From the NCBI RefSeq assembly GCF_007830545.1, contig NZ_VLLF01000001.1, positions 372,001 through 436,000 of the forward strand: a stretch of 64,000 nucleotides of DNA, written 5' to 3'. Each line of letters opens with the position of its first letter. The stretch's first letter is position 1. The position numbers and the translations under genes were made by a program. Below, in pieces: positions 1 through 12,313 of the stretch. The notes under the pieces were generated by a model, which was not told the DNA's origin, searched no databases, and saw nothing but the letters and a program-made list of their open reading frames with translations. The stretch comes from Roseibium hamelinense (lineage in GTDB: Bacteria > Pseudomonadota > Alphaproteobacteria > Rhizobiales > Stappiaceae).

Positions 1-1
1 C

Positions 2-1675
<1,674 letters not shown>

Positions 1676-1701
1676 GATCCCCGTCATCCACAAATGAATC
1701 G

Positions 1702-1733
1702 AAAAGCCCCGGATTTTCCGGGGCTTTTCTTTT
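1702..1733 (+). terminator. Rho-independent terminator after lon
   Basis: Inverted repeat AAAAGCCCCGGA / TCCGGGGCTTTT with a short T-rich loop, followed by CTTTT. It lies 27 bases after the lon stop and separates lon from hupB. Confidence 0.9.
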
Positions 1734-1813
1734 GAAAATCGCCAGAAATGGCGGTTTTCCGCCAGATTTCGCTTGCGTTGAAGCGCTTTTCGCCCGACTT
1801 TCCGGCAACGGCG

Positions 1814-1830
1814 CTGACGAGAATCGTCAG
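1814..1830 (+). promoter_or_regulatory. Perfect hairpin in the hupB leader
   Basis: CTGACGA-GAA-TCGTCAG is a perfect 7-bp inverted repeat with a 3-base loop, 31 bases before the hupB ATG. It has no T-run, so it is not a terminator. It may be a 5' UTR hairpin or a protein-binding operator; the function is inferred only from its position. Confidence 0.45.
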
Positions 1831-1861
1831 CTATCTGCCGTTTCTTAGAAAGGTATCTGCT

Positions 1862-2137
1862 ATGAATAAGAACGATCTGATCGCAGCTGTTGCAGAAAAG
1901 ACCGGCCTGACCAAGGCGCAGGCTGGTGAGGCTGTTGACGCAACTTTTGACGCTGTGACGGAAACCCTCAAATCCGGCGACGAAGTCCGCATCATCGGCT
2001 TCGGTAACTTCACTGTTTCAGAGCGCGCTGCCACTGAGGGCCGTAACCCGCGCACCGGTGAAACCATCCAGATTCCGGCTTCCAAGACGCCGAAGTTCAA
2101 GGCAGGTAAAGGCCTGAAAGACGCTGTGAACGCGTAA
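1862..2137 (+). CDS. hupB: DNA-binding protein HU
   Basis: Small nucleoid-associated protein that bends DNA without sequence specificity. The product is 91 residues, the normal HU length, with an N-terminal helix pair beginning [20 protein letters not shown], the conserved GFGNF turn and the beta-arm segment [15 protein letters not shown] that inserts into the minor groove. I start at 1862 because this ATG gives the standard HU N-terminus and has AGAAAGG about 7 bases upstream. The same frame is open further upstream to 1748, but that extension is not HU-like. The gene is monocistronic between two terminators. Confidence 0.97.
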   Translation: MNKNDLIAAVAEKTGLTKAQAGEAVDATFDAVTETLKSGDEVRIIGFGNFTVSERAATEGRNPRTGETIQIPASKTPKFKAGKGLKDAVNA

Positions 2138-2160
2138 TTCCGTTCTATTCGGTTCTAAAG

Positions 2161-2193
2161 AAATCCCGTGGACCTTCGTTCGCGGGATTTTTT
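2161..2193 (+). terminator. Rho-independent terminator after hupB
   Basis: Stem AAATCCCG / CGGGATTT with a run of six T, 23 bases after the hupB stop. Confidence 0.88.
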
Positions 2194-2232
2194 ACAGGCC
2201 CGGCGCGAGCGTCACCTGACGACGGGAAGAGG

Positions 2233-2418
2233 TCAATCGCGATTTTTCGTCGTCAATCCGATCACCACATTGACAATACCGAATACCAGGATCGTACCAA
2301 AGGCGTAGGTGCCAAGCGTTTTTGTGTCGAGCCCAATATCGACATTGAACAGCAAAACAAACAGGCCCACCAAAGCGATCAGCATGATGACGGCTAATAA
2401 AGTGTCTCTTGAGCGCAC
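2233..2418 (-). CDS. Small hypothetical two-helix membrane protein
   Basis: A 61-residue product with a GTG start, convergent with hupB. I chose GTG at 2418 because GGGGAGA lies about 8 bases upstream. A longer in-frame ATG start at 2496 would add 26 residues that look non-coding. Two hydrophobic segments are visible, roughly residues 6-26 (LLAVIMLIALVGLFVLLF) and 36-55 (TYAFGTILVFGIVNVVIGL), joined by a short polar loop, with a basic tail ending KNRD. I do not recognise a named family. Its function is unknown; small proteins of this type are common between lon/hupB and tRNA genes, but no role follows from that. Confidence 0.6.
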   Translation of the reverse strand: MRSRDTLLAVIMLIALVGLFVLLFNVDIGLDTKTLGTYAFGTILVFGIVNVVIGLTTKNRD

Positions 2419-2643
2419 TTGCGGTATCTCCCCATGAAAATCCGCCAATTTCGGCGGACTACCCAGAGCCCGGAAAGCTGCCGGTTCCGGCTTCACTGCT
2501 CTTGCGCCGTCTTAGTGTTCGCTGCGGCAAAGGGTGAAGCTGCGGCTGTTTTCCAGGCTGTTGAAAACTTCTCATAATTAGGCTTGCAAAGCGATCCGAT
2601 TATGCCTAAAAGGCGGCTCTCAACGCGGCAACGCACCGCGTGC

Positions 2644-2719
<76 letters not shown>

Positions 2720-3022
2720 AAATCCCTCAAATACACCATCAGATCCATTGTACCGCCGCGCTCAGGCGGTCCGGCTCCTGATTGATTTCACGGAGGGTGT
2801 GCCTGCATACCGTTCCGCATGGGCCGGTAGTACGGTAAGCTATTTTCAGCATGATTTTGAAAGACTTATCCACATGGGAGACACTTCCTGCCCAAGCGGA
2901 ACTGGTGGCTTGTCCGGGTGTTTTACAAAATCGACATATTAGTGAGGCGAGGGCGCTTGACTTCATGTCTCAGCCGCCGTACATCAGCGCCACTTCGCGA
3001 CGACATAACGTTGCCGCGCGAA
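2720..3022. other. Intergenic spacer between tRNA-Val and the first tRNA-Asp
   Basis: About 300 bases without a supported gene. It holds one exact TTATCCACA (2866-2874), which matches a DnaA box but is isolated, and a good promoter for tRNA-Asp near its end. The short open frames here lack ribosome binding sites. Confidence 0.6.
2957..2985 (+). promoter_or_regulatory. Predicted sigma-70 promoter for tRNA-Asp genes
   Basis: TTGACT, a 17-base spacer, then TACATC, with expected initiation near 2992. This is about 30 bases before the first tRNA-Asp. Confidence 0.5.
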
Positions 3023-3099
3023 GCGGGTGTAGCTCAGTTGGTTAGAGTGCCGGCCTGTCACGCCGGAGGTCGCGGGTTCGAGCCCCGTCACTCGCGCCA
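3023..3099 (+). tRNA. tRNA-Asp (anticodon GTC), copy 1
   Basis: A 77-base cloverleaf. Acceptor GCGGGTG pairs with CACTCGC, the discriminator is G and CCA is encoded. Anticodon stem CCGGC/GCCGG holds loop CTGTCAC, giving anticodon GTC (aspartate). Confidence 0.97.
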
Positions 3100-3153
3100 C
3101 CTTCCTGAAAGCAAAACGCTTAAAGTGAAGGCGGCGTATTATCCGTGAAGTGT

Positions 3154-3230
3154 GCGGGTGTAGCTCAGTTGGTTAGAGTGCCGGCCTGTCACGCCGGAGG
3201 TCGCGGGTTCGAGCCCCGTCACTCGCGCCA
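3154..3230 (+). tRNA. tRNA-Asp (anticodon GTC), copy 2
   Basis: Identical over all 77 bases to the copy at 3023, with unrelated flanks, 54 bases downstream of it. It is probably co-transcribed with copy 1 from the promoter near 2957. Confidence 0.97.
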
Positions 3231-3670
3231 CTCACGGAAACATCTCCCCCAAATTTGAAACATGACAAACGGCGCGGCTGCATCAGGCGGCGGCGACCGG
3301 GCTTTGTCGTCTGCGGACTAGGCATGCGCCCGGTTTTTCCCGGATTTGATTGTTAAGCGTTTGATTCTCTTTATACTGGTATGGCTATTGCGCTGCGGCG
3401 AATTGGCCCGCTGCCTGTGCACAAATGCGCGAACACGCTAAAACAAGAGGGAAAGCCGGACTAACCCGTTGGCACAGATCTGCTCCGGGCAATTCTGGCA
3501 AAGGTTTGACCGGCAAAGGGTCTTGCGTTGCATGTGGACGTGGGCTAAGCGTGCGCTCGCATGTTGGTTTTTCAGCCGGCAGGGCTGAGGCAAGCGCGAC
3601 GCACGATGGTTGTGTTCCTCAGGCCCCGGACCACCTCCCGGTCCCAACGATATGCAAGGACGCGAAAGAC
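3231..3670 (+). other. Leader and spacer region upstream of nuoA
   Basis: About 440 bases between the second tRNA-Asp and nuoA. The nuoA frame stays open upstream to 3425, but the complex I subunit begins at 3671 and the upstream translation has no family resemblance. A candidate promoter lies at 3350-3377, which would give a 5' UTR of nearly 290 bases. I see no recognised riboswitch. Confidence 0.5.
3350..3377 (+). promoter_or_regulatory. Candidate promoter of the nuo operon
   Basis: TTGTTA, a 16-base spacer, then TATACT in a locally AT-rich stretch. It is the best sigma-70-like match before the operon. Confidence 0.4.
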
Positions 3671-4036
3671 ATGGAAGAGCTTCTTCGGGAATACGCCCCG
3701 ATCGTCGTTTTCATCGGCATTTCGCTGGTGATCGGCCTGGCCCTGCTCATCTCACCGTTCATCATCGCCTACAAAAATCCAGACCCGGAAAAGCTGTCCG
3801 CCTATGAGTGCGGGTTCAACGCGTTTGACGATGCGCGCATGAAGTTCGACGTCCGGTTTTATCTGGTGGCGATCCTGTTCATCATTTTCGATCTTGAGGT
3901 CGCCTTCCTGTTTCCCTGGGCGGTTACATTCGGCGAGCTCGGGTGGTTTGGTTTCTGGTCAATGATGGTCTTCCTGGGCGTCCTGACCATTGGCTTCATC
4001 TATGAGTGGAAAAAGGGAGCTTTGGAATGGGATTGA
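3671..4036 (+). CDS. nuoA: NADH-quinone oxidoreductase subunit A
   Basis: Membrane-arm subunit of respiratory complex I and first gene of a 14-subunit operon. The product is 121 residues, as expected for NuoA, with three transmembrane helices. The conserved loop [23 protein letters not shown] after helix 1 contains the family Cys and acidic residues near the quinone site. I chose the ATG at 3671 (AAGGA about 10 bases upstream) over the longer open frame because [12 protein letters not shown] is the normal N-terminus. Its 3' end overlaps nuoB by 10 bases, so the two are probably translationally coupled. Confidence 0.95.
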   Translation: MEELLREYAPIVVFIGISLVIGLALLISPFIIAYKNPDPEKLSAYECGFNAFDDARMKFDVRFYLVAILFIIFDLEVAFLFPWAVTFGELGWFGFWSMMVFLGVLTIGFIYEWKKGALEWD

Positions 4037-4608
4037 CCAACACCCCGGGCACTCTGATCACCGACAAGCCGAAAGGCCTGATCGACCCGAATACCAGAAA
4101 CCCGGTCGGCTCCGACGATCCGTTCTTTCTGGATGTCAATGAAGAGCTTGCCGACAAGGGATTTCTCGTCACGTCTACGGACAACCTGATCCAGTGGGCG
4201 CGGACAGGCTCCTTGATGTGGATGACTTTTGGGCTCGCCTGCTGCGCCGTCGAAATGATGCAAATGTCGATGCCGCGCTATGACGCCGAACGGTTCGGTT
4301 TTGCGCCGCGTGCGTCCCCGCGCCAGTCCGACGTGATGATCGTTGCCGGTACCTTGACCAACAAGATGGCACCGGCCTTGCGCAAGGTCTATGACCAGAT
4401 GCCCGAGCCGCGTTACGTCATCTCCATGGGGTCCTGCGCCAATGGCGGTGGCTACTATCACTATTCCTATTCGGTCGTTCGCGGCTGTGACCGTGTTGTC
4501 CCGGTAGACATCTACGTTCCAGGCTGCCCGCCAACGGCGGAAGCGTTGCTTTACGGCGTGCTCATGCTGCAGAAAAAGATCCGCCGGACGGGTACGATCG
4601 AGCGCTGA
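4027..4608 (+). CDS. nuoB: NADH-quinone oxidoreductase subunit B
   Basis: Peripheral-arm subunit that carries the terminal [4Fe-4S] cluster N2, which passes electrons to quinone. The 193-residue product has the expected ligands: the tandem Cys pair in [10 protein letters not shown], the Cys in [11 protein letters not shown] and the Cys in [10 protein letters not shown] chose ATG 4027 because AGGGAG lies 7 bases upstream. An in-frame ATG at 4006 would add seven residues inside nuoA. It overlaps the nuoA stop by 10 bases. Confidence 0.96.
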   Translation: MGLTNTPGTLITDKPKGLIDPNTRNPVGSDDPFFLDVNEELADKGFLVTSTDNLIQWARTGSLMWMTFGLACCAVEMMQMSMPRYDAERFGFAPRASPRQSDVMIVAGTLTNKMAPALRKVYDQMPEPRYVISMGSCANGGGYYHYSYSVVRGCDRVVPVDIYVPGCPPTAEALLYGVLMLQKKIRRTGTIER

Positions 4609-4692
4609 TTTCGCGCTGAACACTGAATTGAGGTTCCGGCGGCGGTCCCGCCGGCCTTTGAGAGGCTCCCAAAGGGGTGAGGTCAAAAGACT

Positions 4693-5298
4693 ATGGACGA
4701 GACACTCAAGGAACTGGCTGAGCATATCGAACTCGGGCTTGGCGAGTCCCTTTTGTCCTGGACCATCGAATATGGCGAGCTGACCTTATCGGTGGCCGCC
4801 TCCGATGGTTTGGATGTGGTGCGGTATTTGCGCGACAACAGCTCCTGCAAATTCGTCAACCTGACCGATATCTGCGGTGTTGACTGGCCAGGGCGCGAAA
4901 AGCGGTTCGATGTCGTCTACCATTTCCTGTCGCCCATGCAGAATCAGCGCATCCGCGTGAAACTTGCAACCGATGAGAACACACCGGTTGCCTCCCTGAC
5001 ACCGCTCTTTCCAGGTGCCGAATGGTTTGAACGCGAAGCCTACGACATGTACGGCATCTTGTTCTCGGGCCATCCGGATCTGCGCCGGCTCCTGACCGAC
5101 TACGGTTTTGATGGGCATCCGCTGCGCAAGGATTTCCCGCTCACCGGGTTCGTCGAGGTCCGCTACGACGACGAGAAGAAGCGCGTTGTCTACGAGCCGG
5201 TTCAGCTCAATCAGGAATTCCGCAATTTCGACTTTCTCTCGCCCTGGGAAGGCACGGATTACGTGCTGCCGGGCGATGAAAAAGCCAACACGAATTAA
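4693..5298 (+). CDS. nuoC: NADH-quinone oxidoreductase subunit C
   Basis: Peripheral-arm 30-kDa-type subunit of complex I, 201 residues. The signature [20 protein letters not shown] and the downstream [14 protein letters not shown] are present. It is a separate gene from nuoD here, unlike the fused nuoCD of enterobacteria. AAAGGGGTGAGG lies before the ATG. Confidence 0.96.
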   Translation: MDETLKELAEHIELGLGESLLSWTIEYGELTLSVAASDGLDVVRYLRDNSSCKFVNLTDICGVDWPGREKRFDVVYHFLSPMQNQRIRVKLATDENTPVASLTPLFPGAEWFEREAYDMYGILFSGHPDLRRLLTDYGFDGHPLRKDFPLTGFVEVRYDDEKKRVVYEPVQLNQEFRNFDFLSPWEGTDYVLPGDEKANTN

Positions 5299-5309
5299 GG
5301 CGGCCGGAC

Positions 5310-6494
5310 ATGGCAGAAGCTCAAGTTCGCAATTTCAACATCAACTTTGGTCCGCAGCACCCGGCTGCCCACGGCGTTTTGCGCCTGGTGCTCGAGCTGG
5401 ACGGCGAAGTGGTAACCCGGGTCGACCCGCATATCGGCCTGTTGCACCGCGGCACTGAAAAACTGATCGAGCACAAGACCTATCTTCAGGCGGTGCCGTA
5501 TTTCGACCGGCTCGACTACGTTGCGCCAATGAACCAGGAGCATGCGTTTGCGCTTGCTGTCGAGCGGATGCTCGACATTGAAGTGCCCATGCGCGGTCAG
5601 CTGATCCGGGTGCTTTATTCGGAGATCGGCCGGATCCTGTCGCACATATTGAACATCACCACCCAGGCGCTTGACGTGGGTGCCCTGACGCCTCCGCTTT
5701 GGGGATTTGAGGCGCGCGAAGAGCTCATGGTCTTCTATGAGCGGGCCTGCGGTGCGCGATTGCACGCGGCGTATTTCCGGCCGGGCGGCGTTCATCAGGA
5801 CCTTCCACGGGATCTTCTGGACGATATCTGGGACTTTTGCGATCCGTTCTTGAAGCTGTGCGATGATCTGGAAGGCCTTTTGACCGACAACCGCATTTTC
5901 AAACAGCGGAACGTCGATATCGGTGTCGTGAAACTGGAAGATGCGTGGGCTTGGGGTTTTTCCGGCGTCATGGTGCGTGGCTCCGGTGCGGCATGGGACC
6001 TTCGCAAGTCCCAGCCCTATGAGTGTTATGCGGGCCTCGATTTTGACATCCCGGTCGGCAAAAACGGCGATTGCTATGACCGCTATCTCATTCGCATGGA
6101 AGAGATGCGCCAGTCGGTCCGCATCATGAAGCAGTGCCTGGAAAAGCTGACGGTAGAAACCGGTCCTGTTTCGTCTAGGGACGGCAAAATCGTTCCGCCG
6201 AAACGCGGTGAGATGAAGCGCTCGATGGAGGCGCTGATCCATCACTTTAAGCTTTATACGGAAGGCTATCATGTGCCTGCCGGCGAAGTTTACGCGGCTG
6301 TCGAGGCGCCGAAGGGTGAGTTTGGGGTGTATCTGGTCGCGGACGGGACCAACAAGCCTTACCGGTGCAAAATCAAGGCGCCGGGTTATTCGCACCTCCA
6401 GGCTATGGACTTTTTGTGCAACGGCCATTTGCTCGCGGACGTTTCCGCAGTGCTGGGGTCGATGGATATTGTGTTTGGTGAAGTCGACCGGTAA
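5310..6494 (+). CDS. nuoD: NADH-quinone oxidoreductase subunit D
   Basis: Peripheral-arm 49-kDa subunit, related to the large subunit of NiFe hydrogenases, which forms the quinone-binding pocket with NuoB. The 394-residue product starts [20 protein letters not shown]; the HPAAHG loop holds the quinone-site His. [14 protein letters not shown] and the C-terminal end VFGEVDR are typical. Spacing to nuoC is 11 bases. The Cys ligands of hydrogenases are absent, as expected for complex I. Confidence 0.97.
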   Translation: MAEAQVRNFNINFGPQHPAAHGVLRLVLELDGEVVTRVDPHIGLLHRGTEKLIEHKTYLQAVPYFDRLDYVAPMNQEHAFALAVERMLDIEVPMRGQLIRVLYSEIGRILSHILNITTQALDVGALTPPLWGFEAREELMVFYERACGARLHAAYFRPGGVHQDLPRDLLDDIWDFCDPFLKLCDDLEGLLTDNRIFKQRNVDIGVVKLEDAWAWGFSGVMVRGSGAAWDLRKSQPYECYAGLDFDIPVGKNGDCYDRYLIRMEEMRQSVRIMKQCLEKLTVETGPVSSRDGKIVPPKRGEMKRSMEALIHHFKLYTEGYHVPAGEVYAAVEAPKGEFGVYLVADGTNKPYRCKIKAPGYSHLQAMDFLCNGHLLADVSAVLGSMDIVFGEVDR

Positions 6495-6565
6495 TCCGGC
6501 CAAGGCTTCTTTTTGACCAGCCGTACCGATGCGGTCTGGTCAGGTAGAGAAACGGGGAATGCACC

Positions 6566-7804
6566 ATGGCGGTTCGCAGACTTGCCGCGGAACAACCTGA
6601 AAGCTTCGAGTTCACGCCAGAGAACCTGGCGTGGGCCAAAAAGCTGATCGACCGGTATCCATCCGGGCGGCAGGCCTCTGCCGTGATTCCGCTGTTGTGG
6701 CGGGCGCAGGAGCAGAACGAGGGCTGGGTCAGCGAACCGGCCATCCGGCGCGTGGCAGACCTGTTGGATATGCCGCACATACGCGTTCTGGAAGTTGCGA
6801 CCTTCTACACCATGTTCCAACTGCAGCCGGTCGGCAAGAAAGCCCACATTCAAGTGTGCGGAACGACACCGTGCATGCTGCGCGGCGCTGGCGACCTGAT
6901 CAACGTGTGCAAAAGCCGGATTGCCAAGCACATGCACGAACTGTCCGAAGACGGACTGTTTTCGTGGGAAGAGGTTGAATGCCTCGGCGCTTGTGTGAAC
7001 GCCCCGATGGTTCAGATCTTCAAAGACACTTATGAGGATCTGACGGAAGAGAGCTTCAACACGCTGCTCGACAACATCGAAGCGGGCCGTGAAGTGACAC
7101 CAGGCCCGCAAAACGGCCGCCGGTTTGCAATGGCCGAAGGTGGTCAGACAAGCCTGACCGAAATCAACGACAACACCAAGGGCGGCGACCCGGAGCCGCA
7201 TGTTGTTGACGGTGCGGAAAAGGCCTCTCATGTCTTTGCAGGCAAGGCGATCAACGCTGGCGGCAAGGATTTTGATGGCGTGCCGACTCCGGCCGACGAG
7301 GCGGTCGATAAGGTGAAAGGCGCTTTCGCAGCCAAGAGTGGGGCGGCGAAAGCCGAAGCCGCGCCTGCAGCGAAACCGGCTGCCGAAACGCCTGCGTCAC
7401 CGAAGATCGAAAAGAAGGTCGAAAAGGCTGAAAAAACGCCCGAACCGGCTCCGGTCTCGAAAGCAAAACCGGATGAGGTAAGCGAAGCGTCGGCGGTTGA
7501 GGAGAAAGAGCCTGAACTGCTCAAGGAAGCTCGCGGTGGAAAACCGGACGATCTGAAAAAGCTGAAGGGCGTAGGACCGAAGCTCGAAGGCATCCTGCAT
7601 GAACTCGGTGTCTTCCATTTCGATCAGATTGCTTCCTGGGGCGCAAAGGAGATCGCCTGGGTGGACGAGCGGCTTAAATTCAAGGGTCGTATTGAACGTG
7701 ATGGCTGGGTTGACCAGGCAAAGTTGCTCGCCGGTGGCGGCGAGACCGAATTCTCCAAACGCGTGGACGCCGGTGATGTGGCATCCAGCAAAGACGAAAG
7801 TTAG
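6566..7804 (+). CDS. nuoE: NADH-quinone oxidoreductase subunit E with C-terminal extension
   Basis: The 24-kDa subunit of the NADH dehydrogenase module, carrying the [2Fe-2S] cluster N1a. Residues 1 to about 165 are the standard thioredoxin-like domain, with ligands C98 and C103 in CGTTPC and the second pair in [10 protein letters not shown]. The protein is 412 residues, more than twice the usual 160-220. After a Gly-rich patch come about 100 residues rich in Ala, Lys, Glu and Pro (roughly 240-320), then a compact C-terminal region (about 325-395) with [15 protein letters not shown], which resembles a helix-hairpin-helix segment. Extended NuoE proteins occur in other alphaproteobacteria. What the tail does is not known to me. 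Confidence 0.94.
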   Translation: MAVRRLAAEQPESFEFTPENLAWAKKLIDRYPSGRQASAVIPLLWRAQEQNEGWVSEPAIRRVADLLDMPHIRVLEVATFYTMFQLQPVGKKAHIQVCGTTPCMLRGAGDLINVCKSRIAKHMHELSEDGLFSWEEVECLGACVNAPMVQIFKDTYEDLTEESFNTLLDNIEAGREVTPGPQNGRRFAMAEGGQTSLTEINDNTKGGDPEPHVVDGAEKASHVFAGKAINAGGKDFDGVPTPADEAVDKVKGAFAAKSGAAKAEAAPAAKPAAETPASPKIEKKVEKAEKTPEPAPVSKAKPDEVSEASAVEEKEPELLKEARGGKPDDLKKLKGVGPKLEGILHELGVFHFDQIASWGAKEIAWVDERLKFKGRIERDGWVDQAKLLAGGGETEFSKRVDAGDVASSKDES

Positions 7805-7812
7805 GAGAAGAC

Positions 7813-9117
7813 ATGCTCAAAGATCAGGATCGGATCTTTACGAATATCTACGGTCTTCACGACTGGGGTCTTGAAGGCGCTAAAAACCGCGGCCATTGGG
7901 ACGGAACCAAGGCGCTTCTGGAAAAAGGGCGCGACTGGATCATCGATGAGATGAAGGCGTCGGGTCTGCGCGGACGCGGCGGCGCCGGCTTCCCAACCGG
8001 CCTCAAGTGGTCCTTCATGCCAAAGGAATCCGACGGGCGTCCGGCATATCTGGTCGTCAATGCGGACGAATCCGAACCGGGCACCTGTAAAGACCGCGAA
8101 ATCATGCGCCATGACCCACACACCTTGGTGGAAGGCTGCCTAGTTGCCGGTTTCGCGATGAATGCGGTAGCGGCCTACATTTACGTACGCGGTGAGTTCA
8201 TCCGCGAGCGCGAACGTCTCCAGGCGGCGATCGACCAGGCTTATGACGCGGGTCTGATCGGCAAGAACAACAAGAACGGCTACGATTTCGACATCTACGT
8301 TCACCATGGCGCGGGCGCTTATATCTGCGGCGAAGAAACCGCGCTGCTTGAAAGCCTGGAAGGCAAAAAAGGCCAGCCACGCCTGAAGCCGCCATTTCCG
8401 GCGAATGTTGGCCTTTATGGTTGCCCGACCACGGTGAACAACGTTGAATCGATCGCGGTGGCGCCAACGATTCTGCGCCGCGGCGGCGCGTGGTTCTCTG
8501 CGCTTGGGCGCCCGAACAACACCGGTTCGAAGCTGTTTTGCGTGTCAGGGCATGTGAACCAGCCGGCAACTTTCGAAGAAGAGCTCGGTGTTCCGTTCCA
8601 GGAGCTGATCGACAAACACTGCGGCGGGATCCGCGGTGGCTGGGACAATCTTCTGGCGGTGATCCCTGGCGGGTCCTCGGTTCCGTGCGTCACCGCAGAA
8701 AACATCAAGGACGCACCGATGGACTTTGACGGGCTGAAGGAAAAGGGCTCCGCTCTTGGGACGGCCGCTGTCATTGTCATGGACAAGTCGACCGACATCA
8801 TCAAGGCGATCTCGCGGATCAGCTACTTCTACAAGCACGAAAGCTGTGGCCAGTGCACGCCGTGCCGTGAAGGTACCGGTTGGATGTGGCGTGTGATGGA
8901 GCGCATGGTCAAGGGCCAGTCTTCGCGCGAAGAAATCGACATGCTGTTCAAGGTGACCAAGCAGGTTGAGGGCCACACGATTTGTGCGCTCGGCGATGCT
9001 GCAGCTTGGCCGATCCAGGGACTGATCAAAAACTTCCGCCCTGTGATCGAAGAGCGGATCGACGATTACATTGCCAAACCGCGTAAACCGGCTGAAACGC
9101 TGGTTGCTGCGGAATAA
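7813..9117 (+). CDS. nuoF: NADH-quinone oxidoreductase subunit F
   Basis: The 51-kDa subunit that binds NADH and FMN and holds the [4Fe-4S] cluster N3. In 434 residues it shows the Gly-rich nucleotide-binding segment [13 protein letters not shown], the FMN-site stretch [16 protein letters not shown], the [16 protein letters not shown] motif and the cluster ligands [10 protein letters not shown], with a further Cys in [14 protein letters not shown]. It starts 8 bases after nuoE with AGGAGA upstream. Confidence 0.97.
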   Translation: MLKDQDRIFTNIYGLHDWGLEGAKNRGHWDGTKALLEKGRDWIIDEMKASGLRGRGGAGFPTGLKWSFMPKESDGRPAYLVVNADESEPGTCKDREIMRHDPHTLVEGCLVAGFAMNAVAAYIYVRGEFIRERERLQAAIDQAYDAGLIGKNNKNGYDFDIYVHHGAGAYICGEETALLESLEGKKGQPRLKPPFPANVGLYGCPTTVNNVESIAVAPTILRRGGAWFSALGRPNNTGSKLFCVSGHVNQPATFEEELGVPFQELIDKHCGGIRGGWDNLLAVIPGGSSVPCVTAENIKDAPMDFDGLKEKGSALGTAAVIVMDKSTDIIKAISRISYFYKHESCGQCTPCREGTGWMWRVMERMVKGQSSREEIDMLFKVTKQVEGHTICALGDAAAWPIQGLIKNFRPVIEERIDDYIAKPRKPAETLVAAE

Positions 9118-9144
9118 GGCGGCGGGGAATTTGGAGAGCACGCG

Positions 9145-11241
9145 ATGACGAAGCTCATCATTGACGGCAAAGAAGTGGAAGTTCCTTCGGACTACACGCT
9201 GCTACAGGCCTGTGAAGAGGCTGGCGCGGAAGTCCCGCGGTTCTGCTACCACGACCGTCTGTCGATTGCCGGCAATTGCCGCATGTGTCTGGTCGAGGTG
9301 AAGGGCGGCCCGCCCAAGCCGACAGCGTCTTGCGCCATGTCGGTCAAAGACCTGCGTCCGGGTCCGAATGGTGAGCCGCCGGTTGTCGAAACCAAAAGCC
9401 CGATGGTCAAAAAGGCGCGCGAAGGGGTGATGGAGTTCCTGCTCATCAATCATCCGCTGGATTGCCCGATCTGTGATCAGGGCGGCGAGTGCGACCTTCA
9501 GGACCAAGCGATGGCCTATGGCGTTGATGGCTCACGGTTCCACGAAAACAAGCGTGCGGTTGAGAACAAACAGATCGGTCCGTTGGTCAAGACAATCATG
9601 ACCCGCTGCATCCACTGCACCCGGTGTGTGCGCTTCACCACCGAAGTCGCGGGCGTCTCCGACATGGGCCTGATCGGTCGCGGTGAAGACGCTGAAATCA
9701 CCACATATCTGGAAGCGGCTCTTTCTTCTGAACTGCAAGGTAATGCCGTTGACCTTTGCCCGGTCGGTGCATTGACGCACAAGCCATACGCATTCCATGC
9801 GCGTCCCTGGGAATTGACCAAGACCGAGAGCATCGACGTGATGGATGCGGTCGGGTCGGCCATCCGGGTTGATACGCGCGGCAAGGAAGTGATGCGTATC
9901 ATGCCGCGGCTCAATGAAGCTGTTAATGAAGAGTGGCTCTCCGACAAGTCCCGTTACATTTGGGATGGATTGAAAACCCAGCGGCTTGATCGCCCTTACG
10001 CCAAGAAAGACGGCAAGCTGCAGGCGGTATCATGGTCTGAAGCGTTTCAGATGATCGCTGATAAGACGAGCAAGCTGGACGGCGCCAAAATGGGCGCGAT
10101 TGCCGGAGATCTGGCAACTGTTGAGGAAATGTTTGCGCTGAAGCGACTTATGGAAGGCTTGGGGTCTGCCAACATCGATTGCCGCCAGGACGGCGCAGCG
10201 CTTGATCCTGCCAAAGGGCGTGCCAGCTACATTTTCAATCCGACAATTGAGGGCATTGAAGATGCGGATGCCGTTCTAATCATCGGATCCAATCCACGCC
10301 ACGAGGCTGCAATCCTGAACGCCCGTATTCGCAAGGCGTGGCGGACTGGCAAAGTGAAAGTGGGCCTGATCGGCGAAAACGCAGAGCTGACCTACGATGC
10401 CCAGTACTTGGGCGCAGGTCCGGACACGCTCGCCGATGTCGTGGCCGGTAAACATGCCTTCGCTGATGTTCTTAAAACCGCCGAGCGGCCGATGATCATC
10501 GTTGGTCAGGGCGCTTTGGCGCGTGTCGACGGGACTTCGGTTCTGGCGAATGCCGCGAAGCTTGCCGACAAGGTTGGCGCGGTTTCCGGCGATTGGAACG
10601 GATTTGCGGTGCTGCACACAGCTGCCAGCCGCGTTGGCGGTCTCGACATCGGATTTGTGCCCGGCGAGGATGGTCTCGGTGTCGCCGGCATTCAGGATGC
10701 GGCGCAAAAGGGCGATCTGGAAGCTGTTTTCCTGCTCGGCGCTGATGAACTGGATATGGACGCTTTTGGAGCGGCCTTCGTGGTTTACATCGGTACCCAT
10801 GGCGATCGGGCCGCACACCGGGCGGATGTGATCTTGCCAGGGGCGACCTACACCGAGAAGTCAGGCCTTTATGTCAATACCGAAGGCCGTGTTCAGCTGG
10901 GCGAACGTGCGGGATTTCCTCCTGGCGATGCCCGCGAGGACTGGGCGATCCTGCGGGCCCTGTCGGCCGTTCTTGGCAAGACCTTGTCGTTCGATTCCTT
11001 GGCGCAATTGCGTAGCGAGCTTGCCGAGGCGCATCCGCATATGCTGTCCATCGACATGATCGAGCCGGGATCCGCCGGCGATGTCACCGCCTTGGCAAAA
11101 GGCGCAGGCAAGATGGAAAGTGCAGGGTTCGCGAATCCGATACGTGATTTTTATATGACCAATCCGGTCGCGCGCGCATCAGCGACGATGGCCGAGTGTT
11201 CGGCGCTCGCCAAGGCGCGCGCCGCAGAAGCAGCCGAATAA
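9145..11241 (+). CDS. nuoG: NADH-quinone oxidoreductase subunit G
   Basis: The 75-kDa iron-sulfur subunit of complex I, 698 residues. The N-terminal ferredoxin-like domain carries the [2Fe-2S] ligands in [18 protein letters not shown] plus a later Cys in ASCAMS. The next motif, [17 protein letters not shown], ligates N5 together with a His. [10 protein letters not shown] and the Cys in DLCPVGALT ligate N4. The rest is a molybdopterin-oxidoreductase-like fold without cofactor, as usual. GGAG lies before the ATG. Confidence 0.97.
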   Translation: MTKLIIDGKEVEVPSDYTLLQACEEAGAEVPRFCYHDRLSIAGNCRMCLVEVKGGPPKPTASCAMSVKDLRPGPNGEPPVVETKSPMVKKAREGVMEFLLINHPLDCPICDQGGECDLQDQAMAYGVDGSRFHENKRAVENKQIGPLVKTIMTRCIHCTRCVRFTTEVAGVSDMGLIGRGEDAEITTYLEAALSSELQGNAVDLCPVGALTHKPYAFHARPWELTKTESIDVMDAVGSAIRVDTRGKEVMRIMPRLNEAVNEEWLSDKSRYIWDGLKTQRLDRPYAKKDGKLQAVSWSEAFQMIADKTSKLDGAKMGAIAGDLATVEEMFALKRLMEGLGSANIDCRQDGAALDPAKGRASYIFNPTIEGIEDADAVLIIGSNPRHEAAILNARIRKAWRTGKVKVGLIGENAELTYDAQYLGAGPDTLADVVAGKHAFADVLKTAERPMIIVGQGALARVDGTSVLANAAKLADKVGAVSGDWNGFAVLHTAASRVGGLDIGFVPGEDGLGVAGIQDAAQKGDLEAVFLLGADELDMDAFGAAFVVYIGTHGDRAAHRADVILPGATYTEKSGLYVNTEGRVQLGERAGFPPGDAREDWAILRALSAVLGKTLSFDSLAQLRSELAEAHPHMLSIDMIEPGSAGDVTALAKGAGKMESAGFANPIRDFYMTNPVARASATMAECSALAKARAAEAAE

Positions 11242-11257
11242 GGGGCAGGGGACCGTA

Positions 11258-12313
11258 ATGTCAGACTTCATGACAACCTATGGCTGGCCATTTCTCTGGA
11301 TCACTTTCCAGAGTGTGCTGATGCTGGTCTGCCTGTTGGTGATTGTCGCCTACATCCTTTACGCGGACCGCAAGATCTGGGCGGCCGTTCAAATCCGCCG
11401 CGGCCCGAACGTGGTTGGTCCCTGGGGACTTTTGCAAAGTTTTGCCGATCTTTTGAAATTCGTCTTGAAAGAGCCGGTCATTCCAGACGGGTCGAACAAG
11501 ACGCTGTTCCTCCTGGCGCCGCTGGTCACAGTGCTTTTGTCTTTGGCGGCCTGGGCGGTGATGCCCGTTGCCGATGGCTGGGTGATCGCGGATATCAATG
11601 TCGGAATTCTCTACATCTTCGCGATCTCTTCTCTGGGGGTTTACGGCATTATCATGGGCGGGTGGGCCTCGAACTCGAAATACCCGTTCCTGTCGGCGCT
11701 CCGGTCAGCGGCGCAGATGGTGTCCTATGAAGTCTCCATCGGCTTTGTGATCGTCACGGTCCTGCTGTGTGCCGGCTCTTTGAACCTTACGGAAATCGTC
11801 AATTCCCAGCAAACGGGTCTGGCAACGGCGATCGGTTTGCCTTGGCTGTCGATCCTGAATTGGTACTGGCTGCCGCTGTTCCCGATGTTCGTGGTCTTCT
11901 TCATTTCGGCATTGGCGGAGACAAACCGTCCACCGTTTGATCTGGCGGAAGCTGAATCTGAGCTTGTGGCCGGCTTCATGGTGGAATACGGCTCCACCCC
12001 GTACATGATGTTCATGCTCGGTGAATATGTTGCCATCTCGCTGATGTGCGGCCTGATGGCAATCATGTTCATGGGCGGGTGGCTGCCTCCGTTCGATTTC
12101 GCACCGTTCACCTGGGTTCCGGGCGTGGTGTGGTTCCTTTTGAAGTCCTTCCTGGTGTTCTTCATGTTCGCCATGGTGAAGGCAATGGTGCCGCGGTACC
12201 GCTATGACCAGTTGATGCGCCTTGGATGGAAAGTCTTCCTGCCGCTGTCACTGGCCATGGTCGTGATCGTTGCCGGTGTCCTGCAGTTCATGGACTGGGC
12301 GCCGAAAGGGTGA
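11258..12313 (+). CDS. nuoH: NADH-quinone oxidoreductase subunit H
   Basis: Membrane subunit that joins the two arms of complex I and forms the entry to the quinone channel. It has 351 residues and about eight transmembrane helices. Conserved loops include [41 protein letters not shown] and the positively charged loop [15 protein letters not shown]. The stop overlaps the GTG start of the next small ORF (GTGA). Confidence 0.97.
   Translation: MSDFMTTYGWPFLWITFQSVLMLVCLLVIVAYILYADRKIWAAVQIRRGPNVVGPWGLLQSFADLLKFVLKEPVIPDGSNKTLFLLAPLVTVLLSLAAWAVMPVADGWVIADINVGILYIFAISSLGVYGIIMGGWASNSKYPFLSALRSAAQMVSYEVSIGFVIVTVLLCAGSLNLTEIVNSQQTGLATAIGLPWLSILNWYWLPLFPMFVVFFISALAETNRPPFDLAEAESELVAGFMVEYGSTPYMMFMLGEYVAISLMCGLMAIMFMGGWLPPFDFAPFTWVPGVVWFLLKSFLVFFMFAMVKAMVPRYRYDQLMRLGWKVFLPLSLAMVVIVAGVLQFMDWAPKG

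Noticed and set aside
2866..2874. Exact DnaA-box sequence TTATCCACA
   Set aside because: Single isolated copy; no cluster, no AT-rich unwinding region and no dnaA/parA neighbours. A second lone copy at 51242-51250 is treated the same way.
5295..6503. Long open frame on the minus strand opposite nuoD (about 400 codons)
   Set aside because: It mirrors nuoD codon usage in a GC-rich genome, its translation is His/Arg-rich without any domain, and nuoD itself is certain.
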